Of a stretch of DNA of 64,000 nucleotides, positions 8,364 to 15,884 are shown piece after piece. The stretch covers positions 1-64,000 of the forward strand of contig MPMI01000029.1 of NCBI GenBank assembly GCA_002238415.1, written 5' to 3'. The stretch is from Desulfurellaceae bacterium bin18. GTDB lineage: Bacteria; Desulfobacterota; Binatia; Bin18. The notes under the pieces are model-generated. The model saw only the letters and a program-made list of their open reading frames with translations, did not search any database and was not told the origin of the DNA. Position numbers and translations under genes: made by a program. Numbering within the stretch: position 1 is the stretch's first letter; every line of letters starts with the position of its first letter.

Positions 8364-8825
8364 ATGCACCGGATCGGCCTCAGCGTCGTTGGTTTCCTGA
8401 TTCTTGGAACCACAAGCGCCTTCTACCTGTTCTCGTCACTCGGAGAAACCGTGCTCTATAACGCCTGGGGGTATACCATCTATGCCAACTTTGAAAGTGC
8501 TACTGGCCTGGGGCCCGGCACCCCTGTCGAGGTCGCCGGTGTCCGCGTCGGCCGGGTTGATACCGTCCAGCTCACGGGCACGCGGGCGAGAGTCCGCCTA
8601 ACCATAGACAGTGATATTGAAATTCAGGAAGACGCGATCGCGTCCGTTCATACCAAGGGTTTGCTCGGCGGCCCTTATGTCCTGATCTCGCTTGGCGGGT
8701 CGGATACAATTATCCCACCTGGCGGCGTGCTCAGAGAGACAGAGTCGCCTATTGACCTGCCAGGACTCATGAAGGCCTATGTTGACAGCCGCAAGGAGCC
8801 AGTCGAGGAGCTTCCTGCCCCCTGA
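8364..8825 (+). CDS. mlaD: MlaD/MCE-family protein
   Basis: The protein has 153 residues. One N-terminal membrane helix (IGLSVVGFLILGTTSAFYLF) precedes a single MCE domain, with typical VEVAGVRVGRVDTVQL and LLGGPYVLISLGG motifs. MlaD forms a hexameric ring that carries phospholipids between inner and outer membrane. The usual mlaF, mlaE, mlaB and mlaC are not next to it. ATG 8364 gives a start right at the membrane helix. A longer reading starting upstream is less likely. It is divergently placed from the cytochrome gene, which shares the short upstream region. The function is inferred from the domain. Confidence 0.85.
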   Translation: MHRIGLSVVGFLILGTTSAFYLFSSLGETVLYNAWGYTIYANFESATGLGPGTPVEVAGVRVGRVDTVQLTGTRARVRLTIDSDIEIQEDAIASVHTKGLLGGPYVLISLGGSDTIIPPGGVLRETESPIDLPGLMKAYVDSRKEPVEELPAP

Positions 8826-8862
8826 TGACTAGCATCCCGGCTCCATAACCTCAGTTCCTTCT

Positions 8863-9009
8863 CTACTCAACTCGCTCCCGGCGTTTATGCCGACGGTATG
8901 ACGCGGGTTTCATACGGATTTTGCCACACTGAGGGCAGCGCCATTTTTCGTGTTTGTGGGGCCGGTGCGCCTCTACTTTCATTTTTGTTCGGCAGCGCGG
9001 ACAGATCAT
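8863..9009 (-). CDS. Small zinc-ribbon protein (48 aa)
   Basis: This short reading frame is easily missed. ATG 9007-9009 is preceded by GGAG at six bases spacing, and the stop is TAG at 8863-8865. The product starts MICPRCRTKMKVEAH and continues with RCPQCGKIRMKP, then ends in a basic tail (SYRRHKRRERVE). Two CPxC knuckles 18 residues apart make a rubredoxin-like zinc ribbon. The many Arg/Lys/His residues suggest nucleic-acid binding. It is convergent with mlaD. I do not recognise a named family. The plus-strand frames over the same bases have no recognisable content. Confidence 0.65.
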   Translation of the reverse strand: MICPRCRTKMKVEAHRPHKHEKWRCPQCGKIRMKPASYRRHKRRERVE

Positions 9010-9166
9010 GGTGCACTCCGTCCATACCATATCATCTGAGCAGAGCCCATCCGGATTATCCTGTGAGTATCAAGTCGGGGCTTGCCTGTTCTCGTCAAGG
9101 GAGCTATGGGGAGACCTCATGCGGAGGATGAAAAATCACCGCCATTGCTAGTGTGGGAGTCGCCGA

Positions 9167-10408
9167 ATGCTCAACCCTTATCGAGTCCTTGACCTGACAA
9201 CAGAACGCGGATTGCTGTGTGGCCAAATCCTGGCCGACCTTGGCGCCGATGTGATTAAAGTCGAGCCCCCCGGAGGTTCCTCGGCTCGCAAGCTGGGCCC
9301 CTTCTATCAGGATCAGGAGGATGCGGAAAACTCGCTCTACTGGTGGGCCTATAACCGCAATAAACGGGGGGTCACGCTTGATATCACGCGGTCCGAAGGC
9401 CAGGACCTTCTTCGGCGTCTGGCGCGGGACGCAAAATTTCTGATCGAATCGGACAATCCCGACACCCTGGCCCAATACGGCCTGAGCTATAACGAGTTAG
9501 CGGCAGACAATCCGGGGCTGATTTATGTCTCGATTACTCCTTTTGGACAAGACGGCCCAAAGGCCAGTTATGCGGACAGCGACCTGGTGATTCTGGCCAG
9601 CAGCGGACCGCTCGTCATTACCGGTGACGAAGACCGCCCGCCGGTCCGCCTGAGCGTTCCCCAGGGCTATCTGCACGCCAGCGCTGCGGCAGCGCCGGCC
9701 GCGCTGATTGCCCTGTACGAATCCCACCGTTCGAACCGTGGTCAGCATATTGATATTTCCGCCCAGCAGGCGGCGGCCCAGGCAACCCAATCGACCATAC
9801 TCGCGGCTCCGCTCAACGATGCCGAAACCCGCCGGATGGCCGGTGGGGCAAAAATGGGACCGCTGGAAATCCGCCTGCTCTGGCCGGCGAAAGACGGTCA
9901 TGTTTCGATTGCCTATCTGTTTGGCTCGGCGTTTGCCCATTTCACCAAGCGTCTGATGGACTGGATCTATGAAGAGGGGTTTTGTGACAAAGAAGTCCAA
10001 CAGATGGACTGGGTTGATATGGGCGGTGGCCTGTTTGGTGGCGATCCGAAAACGCTTGAAGACTATGAACGCCTCAAACTGATCGTTGAAGACTTCACCA
10101 AGACCAAAACCAAAGAAGAGCTGTTCCAGAACGCACTGGACCGCGGCCTGCTTGTCGCTCCGGTCACCACGATTGACGAGGTTGTCGAGAGCGAACAGTT
10201 GGAGTCGCGTCAATACTGGACCGCGGTCGACCATGAGGAGATGGGCAAAGCGTTCGCCTATCCCGGTCCGTTTGCCAAGTTCAGCGAGCAGCCGATTGAC
10301 TATAAGCGTCGTCCGCCCAAGATTGGCGAGCACAATGCCGAGGTCTATGGCGAACTCGGCCTTGATGCACAAGCGTTAGCAGAGCTACAGAACAAGCGGA
10401 TAATCTAA
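9167..10408 (+). CDS. CaiB/BaiF family III CoA-transferase
   Basis: The protein has 413 residues and is full length for the family. It opens with the typical YRVLDLTTERGLLCGQILADLGADVIKVEPP. YWWAYNRNKRGVTLDI and the LAQYGLSY segment follow. Family III enzymes move CoA between organic acids through an aspartyl-CoA thioester. The next gene encodes a second member of equal length, 28 bp downstream. Such pairs often form heteromers, as in benzylsuccinate CoA-transferase. The substrate cannot be named. GGGAG lies nine bases before the ATG. Confidence 0.9.
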   Translation: MLNPYRVLDLTTERGLLCGQILADLGADVIKVEPPGGSSARKLGPFYQDQEDAENSLYWWAYNRNKRGVTLDITRSEGQDLLRRLARDAKFLIESDNPDTLAQYGLSYNELAADNPGLIYVSITPFGQDGPKASYADSDLVILASSGPLVITGDEDRPPVRLSVPQGYLHASAAAAPAALIALYESHRSNRGQHIDISAQQAAAQATQSTILAAPLNDAETRRMAGGAKMGPLEIRLLWPAKDGHVSIAYLFGSAFAHFTKRLMDWIYEEGFCDKEVQQMDWVDMGGGLFGGDPKTLEDYERLKLIVEDFTKTKTKEELFQNALDRGLLVAPVTTIDEVVESEQLESRQYWTAVDHEEMGKAFAYPGPFAKFSEQPIDYKRRPPKIGEHNAEVYGELGLDAQALAELQNKRII

Positions 10409-10436
10409 CCGAGACTCTCACTCAGGAGGGGTAACC

Positions 10437-11678
10437 ATGGCAGAGGGACAACAGACCGGCAGCGAAAACAATCAAGCCCTGGCCGGGGTCAAAGTGCTCG
10501 ATTTCATGTGGGCGATGGCCGGCCCCGGTTCGACTCGTATTTTGGCCGACTACGGAGCGACCGTTGTGCGGGTTGAATCCACCACCCGCTTTGACGCGGT
10601 GCGCATGGTCGGGCCCTTTCAAAACAAGCAACCCGGCCCGAATAATTCCGGTTTGTATAATAATATGAATACCGGCAAACTGCCGATGACCCTGAACCTG
10701 TCCAAACCGGAGTCGCGCGACATCATTTTTGACTTGGTGCGCTGGGCAGACGTGGTGACCGAGTCTTTTTCTCCCAAAGCCATGCGGGAGTGGGGCTTTG
10801 ACTACGAGTCGCTCACAAAAATCAAGCCTGACATCATCATGCTCAGCACCTGCTTAATGGGTCAGACTGGGCCGCATTCTCACTTCGCCGGGTTTGGCAA
10901 TCTGGCGGCTGCCGTCTCAGGCTTTTTCGATCCCACCGGCTGGCCCGACCGCGAGCCGGCGGGGCCGTTCGGTGCCTACACCGACTATATTGCACCGTGG
11001 TATAACGCCGCGGCCGTGCTGGCTGCATTGGAACACAAGCATCAGACCGGCAAAGGCCAACATATTGACCTGGCGCAGGCCGAAGCCGCCCTCCATTTTC
11101 TGGCGCCGTTTCTTTTAGACCAAACCGTCAACGGACGGACTCAGACCCGTATGGGCAACCGGGATATGAACTTCGCCCCGCACGGGGTGTATCAGTCCGC
11201 CGGAGAGGATCGCTGGGTAGCGATCGGCGTGGAAACCGACGACCAGTGGCGCTCGCTGTGCGAGACCATGAACCGCCCGGACCTCGGCAGTGACGAGCGT
11301 CTTGCCACCGTCAAAGGTCGGTTGGCTAATCAGGACGAAATCGACAAGGCCATCAACGCCTGGAGCAACCAATTCAGCCCGTATGAGGCCGAAGAAAAAC
11401 TCCAGGCCAAAAACGTCCCGGCCAGCGCGGTGGAAACCATAAACGAGCTGTACGAGGACAAGCAGCTTCAGCACCGTGAGCACTTTGTAGATCTGGATCA
11501 TCCCGACTTCGGCAAGACCACCGTCGAAGGCACCCGATTCAAATTCTCCCGTACCCCGGCCCAGATCAACCCGGTAGCCCCGACGCTGGGACGTGAGAAC
11601 CAGAGCGTGCTGGAGAATATTCTGGGGTATGACGAAGAGAGGATCACCGAGTTAGTGATTGCCGAGGTGCTGGAGTAG
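10437..11678 (+). CDS. CaiB/BaiF family III CoA-transferase (second of pair)
   Basis: The protein has 413 residues. It shows VKVLDFMWAMAGPGSTRILADYGATVVRVES, NMNTGKLPMTLNLSKPE and a complete C-terminal half. It is homologous to the gene just upstream but clearly diverged, so it is probably the partner subunit and not a recent copy. A strong ribosome site (AGGAGGGG) precedes ATG 10437. The pair is followed by a good rho-independent terminator, which marks it as a two-gene operon. Reaction: transfer of CoA between carboxylic acids; the acids are unknown. Confidence 0.9.
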   Translation: MAEGQQTGSENNQALAGVKVLDFMWAMAGPGSTRILADYGATVVRVESTTRFDAVRMVGPFQNKQPGPNNSGLYNNMNTGKLPMTLNLSKPESRDIIFDLVRWADVVTESFSPKAMREWGFDYESLTKIKPDIIMLSTCLMGQTGPHSHFAGFGNLAAAVSGFFDPTGWPDREPAGPFGAYTDYIAPWYNAAAVLAALEHKHQTGKGQHIDLAQAEAALHFLAPFLLDQTVNGRTQTRMGNRDMNFAPHGVYQSAGEDRWVAIGVETDDQWRSLCETMNRPDLGSDERLATVKGRLANQDEIDKAINAWSNQFSPYEAEEKLQAKNVPASAVETINELYEDKQLQHREHFVDLDHPDFGKTTVEGTRFKFSRTPAQINPVAPTLGRENQSVLENILGYDEERITELVIAEVLE

Positions 11679-11711
11679 CAGACACACCCCAATTCACATC
11701 CGAGCATAGAG

Positions 11712-11740
11712 GGGCGCACCGCGGTGCGCCCTTTCTGTTT
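11712..11740 (+). terminator. Rho-independent terminator after CoA-transferase pair
   Basis: A perfect palindrome, GGGCGCAC-CGCG-GTGCGCCC (11712-11731), is followed by a T-rich tract (TTTCTGTTT). It lies 33 bp after the stop of the second CoA-transferase. Confidence 0.85.
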
Positions 11741-11855
11741 GTGCTTTTACTTTCGGCCTGAAATGCCGCAGGGTGGGCATATATTATAAGCAGGAACGCC
11801 GATTTCTTCTTGCAGAAGACTCGCTTTTATATCTTGAACGGGATAGTGTAGAATC

Positions 11856-12131
11856 ATGCCGGCAACATACAAAGCAACCCTTCGCGGTAACCAATTAGAG
11901 TGGAGCAGCGGAAGGCCGCAGACTCTTCCCGAGGAGCGGCCTGTTCCTGTTCAAGTGACGATTTTGCAAGAGAAATTACTAGCCCCAGCATCTGACAGTG
12001 ATAGCGGTCAACGCATGGCAAACGCACTGGAGAAAATCGCACGATTGAGTACGTTCCCACAGGATGTTGATCCTTTAGATTGGGAAAGAGAACAGCGCCA
12101 GGATAGGCCCCTTCCAGACCGAGAAGCGTAG
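11856..12131 (+). CDS. Putative antitoxin (VapB-like position)
   Basis: The protein has 91 residues, starts MPATYKATLRGNQLEW and is charged at the C-terminus. The next reading frame starts at a GTG overlapping its TAG stop and encodes MLIDSNII, the hallmark beginning of a PIN-domain toxin. By position and by its beginning it resembles the small antitoxins that precede PIN toxins. The toxin is cut after about eight residues (see next entry), so this is probably an orphan antitoxin. Base composition is lower in GC than the flanking CoA-transferase genes. Confidence 0.6.
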   Translation: MPATYKATLRGNQLEWSSGRPQTLPEERPVPVQVTILQEKLLAPASDSDSGQRMANALEKIARLSTFPQDVDPLDWEREQRQDRPLPDREA

Positions 12132-12211
12132 TGCTCATCGACAGCAATATCATTTCCCCCTTCCGCTCCAGGACAACGACTTCCCCAGCGGCGACTTCAT
12201 CAAGCACTTGA
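12131..12211 (+). pseudogene. PIN-domain toxin, truncated after the first strand
   Basis: Starting with GTG at 12131-12133 (overlap TAGTG with the antitoxin stop), the frame reads MLIDSNII, including the first acidic residue of a PIN active site. It then runs into DNA that is the reverse complement of an unrelated Phd-type antitoxin gene and stops at 12211. The rest of the roughly 130-residue toxin is missing, which implies a deletion or recombination near 12150-12160. Confidence 0.6.
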
Positions 12212-12252
12212 AACCAATTTTTCCTCGCCTCGGAGGCGGTCAGCTTTTTCAT
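12150..12252 (-). pseudogene. Phd/YefM-type antitoxin, truncated
   Basis: From ATG 12252 on the minus strand the frame reads KKLTASEARKNWFQVLDEV followed by AAGEVVVLERKGE. This is the typical N-terminal DNA-binding half of Phd/YefM antitoxins. After about 36 residues it continues only into the antisense of the PIN cassette, so the C-terminal toxin-binding part and the toxin are lost. Together with the plus-strand remnant it forms a head-on fusion of two broken toxin-antitoxin modules. Confidence 0.6.
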
Positions 12253-12282
12253 AGCGTGTATCTGGCCAGGGTTTCTCGCGGG

Positions 12283-12408
12283 CTACGAGTGTTGATCCGG
12301 CTCCTCATGGCGTGCGCCGTAGGAGCGCTTGGTCCACCAGTAGGCGAACGCGCCACAGAGGAAAAGGATACCGCCGTACCCTATCGAGAGAATCAACTCG
12401 CCGCTCAT
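12283..12408 (-). CDS. Small single-helix protein, probable symporter accessory subunit (41 aa)
   Basis: ATG 12406-12408 overlaps the TGA stop of the symporter gene as ATGA, a sign of translational coupling. The 41 residues begin MSGELILSIGYGGILFLCG, forming one membrane helix, followed by the charged tail KRSYGARHEEPDQHS. Very short membrane proteins coupled to SSS-family symporters are known as small accessory proteins. A role in stabilising or regulating the transporter is inference from this context. Confidence 0.7.
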   Translation of the reverse strand: MSGELILSIGYGGILFLCGAFAYWWTKRSYGARHEEPDQHS

Positions 12409-14051
12409 GACAAGAACCACTGGGCCAGACACAGGTAGTCGGCCTTGTGCTCGACCGTATGTTCGTACGGCAACACGTAAAACACGATCATGAGTATCGT
12501 CAAGGCCGCGCCACAGACCATTAAACCCTTCGCGAACCACAAGGTTTTGGCAGTCAGTGAGGGGTCGTATTCGGCGGGCGGCGTTTGATGGACCTTCATG
12601 CGATACAGATGTTCCTCCTCGGTGACCCGGCCATTCCGCGATACGAGAATGATCGTGATGAGGCTCAATACGATGCCAATCACAAATGGATCGAGATAAA
12701 CCGGAAGGTATATTACCTCGAATACCGAGAGGATCTTCGGTATCAGATTCCCGACGAAGCCGACGACTATCCCCCAAAAAGCTCCGTCTGCCGTGATGCG
12801 TTTACTCCACACGCTCATGAAGGCCACCGGTCCCCACGACGATGAAAACAGCGTCGCCGCAAAATAGCTGATCATCATGATCGCGGGCGGTTGGAAATAC
12901 GCCACGATCAAGATGACGATCCCGACCGCCAGCATGGTGTAGCGGCTCAATCGGAGCTTGCGGTGTTCATCTCCCTGACGAATCTCGACCAGATCGTTCG
13001 TCGCGCTGAATCCGATCAAGGAGAGAAACGTCGACGCCGATGACAGGGCGGCAGCCACCACGCCGGTCATGAACAACACACCCGCATAGGTCGGCATGGC
13101 GTTGAAAGCCGCCCAGATCATTGCCTTTTCGTTGGGCTCGATATCCGGGTTGAGGAGATTGACGGCGGCGGCGGACACCACCAACGCCCAATACAGCACC
13201 ACGACCGACGCGCTCGCAAAGCAAGCCGATCGAATCACGGTGTGCTCGTTTTTCGCCATGAGGTAGCGGCTCGATTGCCACGGGCTCACCGCAATCGTGA
13301 ATGCCCACGCGACCCCGAGCACGAGACCCCAGCCAACTGAATCGAACGGCGTTTGCCAGCGCGAATCGGATCCGACGATACCGTGCCAGGAGATGATTCC
13401 CGGCTTGGCTTCGTATACCGCCAGGGACTCGATGGTGGCGAACCATCCACCGGTCTCATCGAGGATATAGTAGAGAGAGAGGAAACCGACGAAGGTGAAC
13501 AGCAGGTACATGACGGTATCCGTCAACACCACGCCTTTCGAGCCGGAATATATCGTGAACGAGGTGTAGCCGATCCAGACGATCAGCAAAGTCACGTCAT
13601 AGGGAATATGCATCACTTCCGATATCGCCAGTGATGCCCCCTGGGTCACCGCCAGCAAATAGGCGGTGACCCCCCCGATAACCGTCACCCCCGCGGCGGC
13701 CTGAACGCGCCGACTGTTGAAGCGCTTGCCGAAGAACTCGGCGACCGTTATCGCCTGGCTGCGTCTGACATAGCGGCCGAAGAACGCTGCGCCCAGTACG
13801 TAGCCGACGATATTGACCCCGACCAGGATCATGAGGATCGCGCCGTGCCCTTGATACGTAAACCCGGTTTCACCCAGGAACGCGGCGGTGCTCAGGTAGC
13901 TCGCGACCAGGGTGCCGGCTATCAGCAAGGTCGAGCTGTCACGCCCCGCAACGAAATAATCATCGACATCTTTTACCCGCCGGCCGGCGTAACTTCCGAT
14001 CAGCAGATAGATCACGATGCTCGTGATGATGCCGAAGGCGTAGGGGTTCAT
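12405..14051 (-). CDS. Sodium:solute symporter (SSS family)
   Basis: The protein has 548 residues with about 13 hydrophobic segments. SSS landmarks are the start (YLLIGSYAGRRVKDVDDYFV), the AGRDSSTLLIAGTLVASYLS segment, GETGFTYQGHGA, ITVAEFFGKRF and VVAAALSSASTFLSLIGFSA near the Na2 site. It imports a solute with Na+. The start overlaps the stop of the upstream selenoprotein gene as ATGA (14048-14051). The selenoprotein, symporter and small accessory gene therefore form one coupled unit, with an amidase upstream. The substrate is unknown and is most likely the compound processed by the amidase or selenoprotein. Confidence 0.9.
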   Translation of the reverse strand: MNPYAFGIITSIVIYLLIGSYAGRRVKDVDDYFVAGRDSSTLLIAGTLVASYLSTAAFLGETGFTYQGHGAILMILVGVNIVGYVLGAAFFGRYVRRSQAITVAEFFGKRFNSRRVQAAAGVTVIGGVTAYLLAVTQGASLAISEVMHIPYDVTLLIVWIGYTSFTIYSGSKGVVLTDTVMYLLFTFVGFLSLYYILDETGGWFATIESLAVYEAKPGIISWHGIVGSDSRWQTPFDSVGWGLVLGVAWAFTIAVSPWQSSRYLMAKNEHTVIRSACFASASVVVLYWALVVSAAAVNLLNPDIEPNEKAMIWAAFNAMPTYAGVLFMTGVVAAALSSASTFLSLIGFSATNDLVEIRQGDEHRKLRLSRYTMLAVGIVILIVAYFQPPAIMMISYFAATLFSSSWGPVAFMSVWSKRITADGAFWGIVVGFVGNLIPKILSVFEVIYLPVYLDPFVIGIVLSLITIILVSRNGRVTEEEHLYRMKVHQTPPAEYDPSLTAKTLWFAKGLMVCGAALTILMIVFYVLPYEHTVEHKADYLCLAQWFLS

Positions 14052-15751
14052 GGTACGGCCTTAGCCGTCCAGTCACCGTGCGGGCCATCGTTACTCATTA
14101 CGTAAGCATTGTTCCGGTTCGGGTCGCCTGCAACGGCGATCAGAAACTTCGAGGCTTCGGTCACGACCGGCACGAGGCGTTGCGGGTCATTGGACTCGCC
14201 GAAGACCGGCGGGACCAGACCTTCGGTCGCCAGTTCGAACAGGGTGCGGCGCCCCGCATCAATGTTGCTCCACTCGCCGATGAGCTGCTCGAACCTGGCC
14301 GCCGGCAGCCGTGCCTTTATGAACAGCGCCTGCTTGACGTCATCCTTACTCCAGCCGGATCGGGCGAATGTGCGCGCCAGCATCGGGGAAAGGATCAGCA
14401 GCGGTCGATAATGGCCCTGTCCGAGCCCGTAGATGTGCGCGAGGTCCCAGCCACTGACTCGAACGAGACCGTCGGCCAGATACGGCACGATCGCATCGCC
14501 CGTCGATCCGAAGACGCTGCCGAGGATAAGGCCGCTGTTCATGCGGGCCATGGTGACCACGTCGTCACCCCGCCCGAACCCGAACTCCGCACTCAGTGGT
14601 TGCCAGCCGATGTCGGTCAGCGTCTGCTCATCTTCGGCCAATACCACCCGGGTACTGTTACCGAACGTGGCCTTGTCGTGTTCGTCGGCGGTGAATCCAC
14701 ACACATTGCGCAGGTACAGCCGGAGCCATCGGGCGACACTGGTATTCGCGTGGGCGCCCTCCCGAAGTACTCCCTGCCGGGCGTTGAAGCCGAGTTCGAC
14801 CATCGACGGCCCATTAACAATTATGAGGGCGTCGGCCCCGGTGGTGTTGCCCGAGTGCTCTACGCCGTAACCGGGATCGGCGACGATTTCGGCGAGCGCC
14901 AAGAGCACGGGCAGGTGCCGGGGCTGACAACCGGTCATGACGGCATTGACGGCAACCGACCAGACCGTGATCTCGCGGCCCGAGGGCCGGGCGGTGCCGA
15001 TTACTCTCCAGGGGTTATCGTTCAGCGCGGCGAGAAACGCCCTGACCCGGTCCCGGGTCGGCGGAATGACCGGCAGTCCATCACTCCACCCCTCAACGGT
15101 GAAATGTTCGTTGATATCGTCAATCGTTCCTGTGGCGACAACATCCAGTGCCGCGGGCTCAGCGGCAGCGCCCTCACTGACGACCGGTGCGCTGGTGAGG
15201 CCGGCTATGATCTGGTCGAGTGTCGAGTCACGCAGGTAACCGATCATCTCGTCGTGGCTCTGCGCGTCCACGTGCCCGCGCAGCACGCCGAGGGGAAGTC
15301 CGTCGAATCCCACGCCGCGACCGGTGGCCGACGCCTGGCGTTCGAAACCTTCACAGACCAGCGACACCGACGGCACCCCGGCGGCTTCCGCGACAACCGA
15401 CGCCCGCATCACGGCGGGCGTACAACTCCCTCAACATCCCACCCCGGAGACGACGGCGTCGATACGGCGGTCGCGCAACCGGTTAGGGAGGGCGGCAATC
15501 ACCTCGGCTTCATCGCCCCCGTGCGTGTTGCCGAATTCGTCGTACCCGACGATTTCGATCCCAGTGAAACGGTTCTGCAACTCTTTTTCGATGACGGGAA
15601 AAAGCTCGTGACCGCGAAACAGGAAATCCCACAGGAACCCGACTCGTTTATCCTCGAGCGTATCGAGCCGTTCGGCAAGAGGCCGTGTCTGTATCGCTAG
15701 CGGCGATTTCGGCCAGACGACTTCGTAGTGAATTTCGCTATGTGAACTCAT
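14048..15751 (-). CDS. UGSC-family selenoprotein fused to a large domain of unknown function
   Basis: Read with TGA 15431-15433 as selenocysteine the product has 567 residues, Sec at 107. Residues 1 to about 185 are a UGSC-type redox domain: GIEIVGYDEFGNTHGGDEAE, then SGVGC-U-GSCTPAVM, then AAGVPSVSLVCEGFE. Residues about 200-567 form a second domain beginning VEGWSDGLPVIPPTRDRV, with AVNAVMTGC and NGPSMVELGFNARQG. That domain matches the separate gene at 46252-47334. A gene caller would give a 106-residue stub and a 454-residue protein; both lie in one frame with no other stop. A SECIS-like hairpin follows the TGA. The UGSC family is known but its reaction is not. It is coupled to a Na+ symporter and follows an amidase, so a catabolic or redox reaction on an imported organic compound is likely (inference). 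Confidence 0.85.
15400..15433 (-). promoter_or_regulatory. SECIS-like hairpin after UGA (UGSC locus 1)
   Basis: After TGA (15433-15431) come nine bases (GGGAGTTGT). Then follows a perfect 8-bp stem ACGCCCGC/GCGGGCGT (15414-15421 with 15400-15407), closing a 6-nt loop CGTGAT. Bacterial SECIS elements are short stem-loops at this distance inside the coding region that bind SelB. Confidence 0.75.
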
Positions 15752-15884
15752 CGCGCTCTCCCATGATGAGGCTTGCGACCATTAATGCCGGAGTTCTGCA
15801 AACCCGTCATTAACGGGTCTCTTCCTGGTGGCCGCCCGGCGCCGATGCGGCAAGGCTGATCCGTCGGCAGCGTTCCGCGAGCGC

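Noticed and set aside
8898-9131. 77-residue plus-strand frame
   Set aside because: It is antisense to the zinc-ribbon gene and has no motif.
11854-12252. 132-residue minus-strand protein as a full antitoxin
   Set aside because: Only the first 36 residues are Phd-like; the rest is antisense of the plus-strand antitoxin and toxin start.
14078-15700. 540-residue plus-strand open frame
   Set aside because: Antisense of the UGSC selenoprotein, with no recognisable motif; long only because of high GC.
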